From the NCBI GenBank assembly GCA_958403385.1, contig CATXXC010000026.1:1-26341 (forward strand): 26,341 nucleotides of DNA. The letters are read 5' to 3'. Source of the DNA: an uncultured Collinsella sp. (GTDB taxonomy: Bacteria > Actinomycetota > Coriobacteriia > Coriobacteriales > Coriobacteriaceae). Shown here piece by piece: positions 24,278 to 26,341 of the stretch; the first letter of the stretch is position 1; the number at the start of each line of letters is the position of its first letter. The position numbers and the translations under genes were made by a program. The notes beneath the pieces are model-generated. The model did no database searches. It was not told the DNA's origin and saw only the letters and a list, made by a program, of their open reading frames with translations.

Positions 24278-25639
24278 ATGGCGGAATTCAAATCGAGTGC
24301 TACAGACAGCGGTGCCGTTGAGTCAGTACCGACGCAGGCGTTCGACGTGGTCGTTATCGGCGGCGGACCTGCCGGCATGGCGGCCGCGCTGGCCGCGCAT
24401 AAGGCAGGCGCACGCGTGGCCATCGTGGAGCGCGAGCAACACCTGGGCGGCATCCTGCGCCAGTGCATCCACCCCGGTTTTGGTCTTTCGCACTTTAAGC
24501 AGGAGCTCACCGGTCCCGAGTACGCGCAGCGCTTTATCGACCAGGTGCGCGCAACCGACATTGCGCTGTTCTTGGGCAGCATGGTGCTTGGAATTGATTC
24601 GGGCGCGTCCACGGAAGACGCCGCGGTCCATACCGTCACGCTCATGAGCCCCGCCGGCATGCTACAGCTCACCGGACGCGCGGTCGTCCTTGCCATGGGA
24701 TGCCGCGAGCGCACACGCAGCGAGATCAAGATCCCCGGCAGCCGTCCCGCCGGCGTGTTTACGGCGGGCCTGGCGCAGCGATACATCAATATCGAAAACC
24801 TCAAGCCCGGCTCGCGTGCCGTCATTTTGGGCTCGGGTGACATCGGACTTATCATGGCGCGCCGCTGCACGCTCGAAGGGATTTCCGTCGAGGGCATATA
24901 CGAGCTCATGCCGTACGCCAACGGCCTGCGCCGCAACGTCAAGAACTGTCTGGACGACTTTGGCATTCCGTTGCACCTGTCCACAACCGTCACGCGTGTG
25001 ATCGGTCACGATCGCGTTGAGGCCGTCGAGGTGAGCCAGGTCGACGAGCACCTGGCGCCCATTGCCGGGACGGAGCGCATCGTTCCATGCGACACGTTGC
25101 TGCTTTCGGTGGGTCTGATTCCCGAAAACGAGCTTTCGGTGGGCGCGGGCGTTGAACTTGACCCGCACACGCGCGGCGCCGTGGTGGACCAGAGCCTGCA
25201 AACGGGCGTGCCGGGCATCTTTGCCTGCGGCAACGTGCTGCACGTGCACGACCTGGCCGACAACGTGACGACCGAGTCCGAGCGTGCCGGTGCGGCTGCG
25301 GCGGCGTACGCGCTGGGCTGTGGCGCTGGGGCCGATGCGGGCGCTGCGAGCCCGGACCGCGAGCTCACAGTCTCCCCCGCCGGCATCGCAGGCTACGCGC
25401 TGCCGGGCCGCATTACGACCGTCGGGCTCACTAAGCTCAACTTCCGCGTACGCCGACCGGTCGACGCCGCCCGCGTGCGCATTCTGGCGGGCGACGAGGA
25501 ACTGCTTACAGGCAAGGTCCGCCCGTTTAAACCGAGCGTCATGGAGAGCTTCCCACTGCCAGCGAAGGTGATTCAGCGTGCACTCGACCTAGGTGCCAGC
25601 GAGATTGTCCTGTCCGTTGACCCTGTTGAGGGGGCGTAA
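24278..25639 (+). CDS. NAD(P)/FAD-dependent oxidoreductase, partner subunit
   Basis: The 453-aa protein has two dinucleotide-binding motifs, VVVIGGGPAGMAAAL (about 16-30) for FAD and AVILGSGDIGLIMAR (about 181-195) for NAD(P). It also has LGGILRQCIHPGF, MGCRERTR and the FAD-contacting FACGNVLHVHDLADNV. It lacks a redox CxxC of the thioredoxin reductase type. It starts 1 base after the preceding stop, with AAGGGGGTG as ribosome binding site, so it is coupled to the GlpA-like gene. A C-terminal extension of about 100 residues follows the FAD domain. It likely relays electrons from the GlpA-like subunit to NAD(P) or another carrier; the substrate is not certain. Confidence 0.88.
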   Translation: MAEFKSSATDSGAVESVPTQAFDVVVIGGGPAGMAAALAAHKAGARVAIVEREQHLGGILRQCIHPGFGLSHFKQELTGPEYAQRFIDQVRATDIALFLGSMVLGIDSGASTEDAAVHTVTLMSPAGMLQLTGRAVVLAMGCRERTRSEIKIPGSRPAGVFTAGLAQRYINIENLKPGSRAVILGSGDIGLIMARRCTLEGISVEGIYELMPYANGLRRNVKNCLDDFGIPLHLSTTVTRVIGHDRVEAVEVSQVDEHLAPIAGTERIVPCDTLLLSVGLIPENELSVGAGVELDPHTRGAVVDQSLQTGVPGIFACGNVLHVHDLADNVTTESERAGAAAAAYALGCGAGADAGAASPDRELTVSPAGIAGYALPGRITTVGLTKLNFRVRRPVDAARVRILAGDEELLTGKVRPFKPSVMESFPLPAKVIQRALDLGASEIVLSVDPVEGA

Positions 25640-25643
25640 AGCC

Positions 25644-26042
25644 ATGAGCACGAACGCAATCGAGACGCTGCAGTTCAACTGCACCACCTGCCCATCCGAA
25701 TGCCTTCTGACCGTAGAGGTAGAGCGTAACGCAGACGGCGCCGTGGCAGAGGTGCGCTCCGTGGCCGGCAACAGTTGCCCGCGCGGTGATAAGTTCGCAC
25801 ATCAGGAACTCACCTGCCCCATGCGCGTGCTCACCACCACCGTGGCCGTATCCGGAGGCGACGAGGCGCTGCTGCCCGTGCGCACATCCGAAGCCATCCC
25901 GCTAGAGCTCCACGCCCAAGCCATGGACCTCATCCGCGGTCTGGTCGTCGAGGCCCCCATCCGCATGGGCGACGTCGTGCTAGAGAACCTCCTAGACACC
26001 AACATCAACCTAATCGCCAGCATGGACATCGACCCAGCCTAA
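25644..26042 (+). CDS. DUF1667 family small Cys-rich protein
   Basis: I start at the ATG at 25644 (132 aa), which follows GAGGGGG by about 11 bases and comes 4 bases after the preceding stop. An upstream ATG at 25593 would overlap the previous gene. The sequence has CTTCPSECLLTVEV, NSCPRGDKFAHQEL and CPMRVLTTTV, whose cysteines (CxxCxxxC, C, C) are typical of DUF1667 and may bind a metal or Fe-S cluster. The family is found nearly always downstream of this GlpA-like/oxidoreductase pair. It is therefore probably a small electron-transfer or assembly subunit of the same complex. Confidence 0.9.
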   Translation: MSTNAIETLQFNCTTCPSECLLTVEVERNADGAVAEVRSVAGNSCPRGDKFAHQELTCPMRVLTTTVAVSGGDEALLPVRTSEAIPLELHAQAMDLIRGLVVEAPIRMGDVVLENLLDTNINLIASMDIDPA

Positions 26043-26102
26043 GCAGCTAATTTAGGACGGGGCTCTTTTAGCCACCCCACCATCCATCCCCCCCTCCTCA
26101 AT

Positions 26103-26163
26103 TGCGGTGAAATAGTTCCTGATTTCCGCCAAAACCCCAGTATCCAGGAACTATTCCACCGCA
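26103..26163. repeat. long palindromic element after the flavoprotein operon
   Basis: The 19-base arms 26103-26121 and 26145-26163 are complementary at 18 of 19 positions, around a 23-base loop. Arm size and loop resemble those of the elements at 22513-22649, though the arm sequence differs. No T-run follows. It may act as a 3' stem-loop of the operon or be one of a family of dispersed palindromes. The rest of 26043-26341 contains no gene I can support. Confidence 0.8.
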
Positions 26164-26341
26164 GCTTTCTTTTGGATCAGATTTAAGGCTGCTGCCATAT
26201 TAGTGCCATTTAAAAACTACGCCGGATTACGGGGCTAAATAGAGAACCTCTATCCATACCGGCAAATTCTTAATTTCGATAAGCCGTCTACCTGCACTGA
26301 TAATTGTTCTCGGGGGAAGCGGGCACTGCGGGGCGCGGCAA

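Noticed and set aside
20235..24993. Long antisense frames opposite thrS (589 aa, plus) and opposite the flavoprotein genes (644 aa, minus)
   Set aside because: Both oppose well-supported genes and show no domain motifs; the length results from high GC content.
26088..26094. C7 tract after the DUF1667 gene
   Set aside because: It is intergenic and not near a start codon or promoter that could be identified.
1..26341. CRISPR arrays, tRNA/rRNA genes, insertion sequences, attachment sites
   Set aside because: No regularly spaced direct repeats, no clover-leaf tRNA and no transposase or integrase frame were found on reading; the tandem palindromes occur only twice and lack spacer regularity.

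Overview
The window looks like chromosomal DNA of a gut Coriobacteriia, most likely Collinsella or a close relative. The evidence is GC-rich housekeeping genes (thrS, a flavoprotein trio), fused RmlC-RmlD, a NusG/LoaP-type antiterminator heading a capsule/exopolysaccharide (EPS) operon, and anaerobic redox genes. The taxon is inferred from gene content and was not checked by a search. Base composition is a mosaic. Positions 1-6170 and 9700-18110 are visibly AT-richer, while the rml genes, thrS and the flavoprotein operon are GC-rich, so the first two blocks look like acquired cassettes.

Layout. (a) 1-5000: the 3' tail of a plus-strand gene, then a convergent minus-strand cluster. In transcription order it encodes a ThsB-like TIR protein, a 62-aa Pro-rich small protein, a 3-TM SLATT-like membrane protein, a caspase-like protease and a TrlF-like PHP+ATPase protein. 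This resembles an anti-phage defence operon of the Thoeris kind, with TIR signalling feeding a caspase-like effector. The protease frame is broken at a G7 tract. (b) 5040-6130: a heavily decayed minus-strand gene and a short plus-strand ORF. (c) 6137-19700: a minus-strand EPS operon of about 13.5 kb. Reading from the promoter it runs: NusG/LoaP-like antiterminator, priming sugar-phosphate transferase (amber stop, with a G12 tract at its 5' end), GT4, polysaccharide pyruvyl transferase family protein, ferredoxin/F420-dehydrogenase-like protein, GT4, GT2, Wzy-like polymerase, Wzx-like flippase, rmlA, rmlB, rmlCD and a clear terminator. The promoter region lies inside a pair of perfect 15-bp inverted repeats 92 bp apart, which could be an invertible promoter. 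(d) 19992-21755: thrS on the minus strand with its own promoter and terminator. (e) 21980-22411: a zinc-ribbon membrane protein. (f) 22412-22818: an intergenic region with two tandem palindromic elements and an operator-like palindrome. (g) 22819-26042: a plus-strand operon of two FAD oxidoreductases and a DUF1667 protein (anaerobic glycerol-3-phosphate dehydrogenase-like), followed by another palindromic element.

The EPS genes form a Wzx/Wzy-type pathway. The priming transferase loads the first sugar on undecaprenyl phosphate, GT4/GT2 enzymes extend it, the rml genes supply dTDP-L-rhamnose, and Wzx and Wzy export and polymerise. Three independent features point to switchable or currently silent expression: the inverted repeats around the promoter, the G12 tract and the amber codon in the priming transferase. 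The defence operon has its own homopolymer lesion. The most notable candidates are the TIR-SLATT-caspase-TrlF cluster and the putative phase-variable control of the EPS operon.
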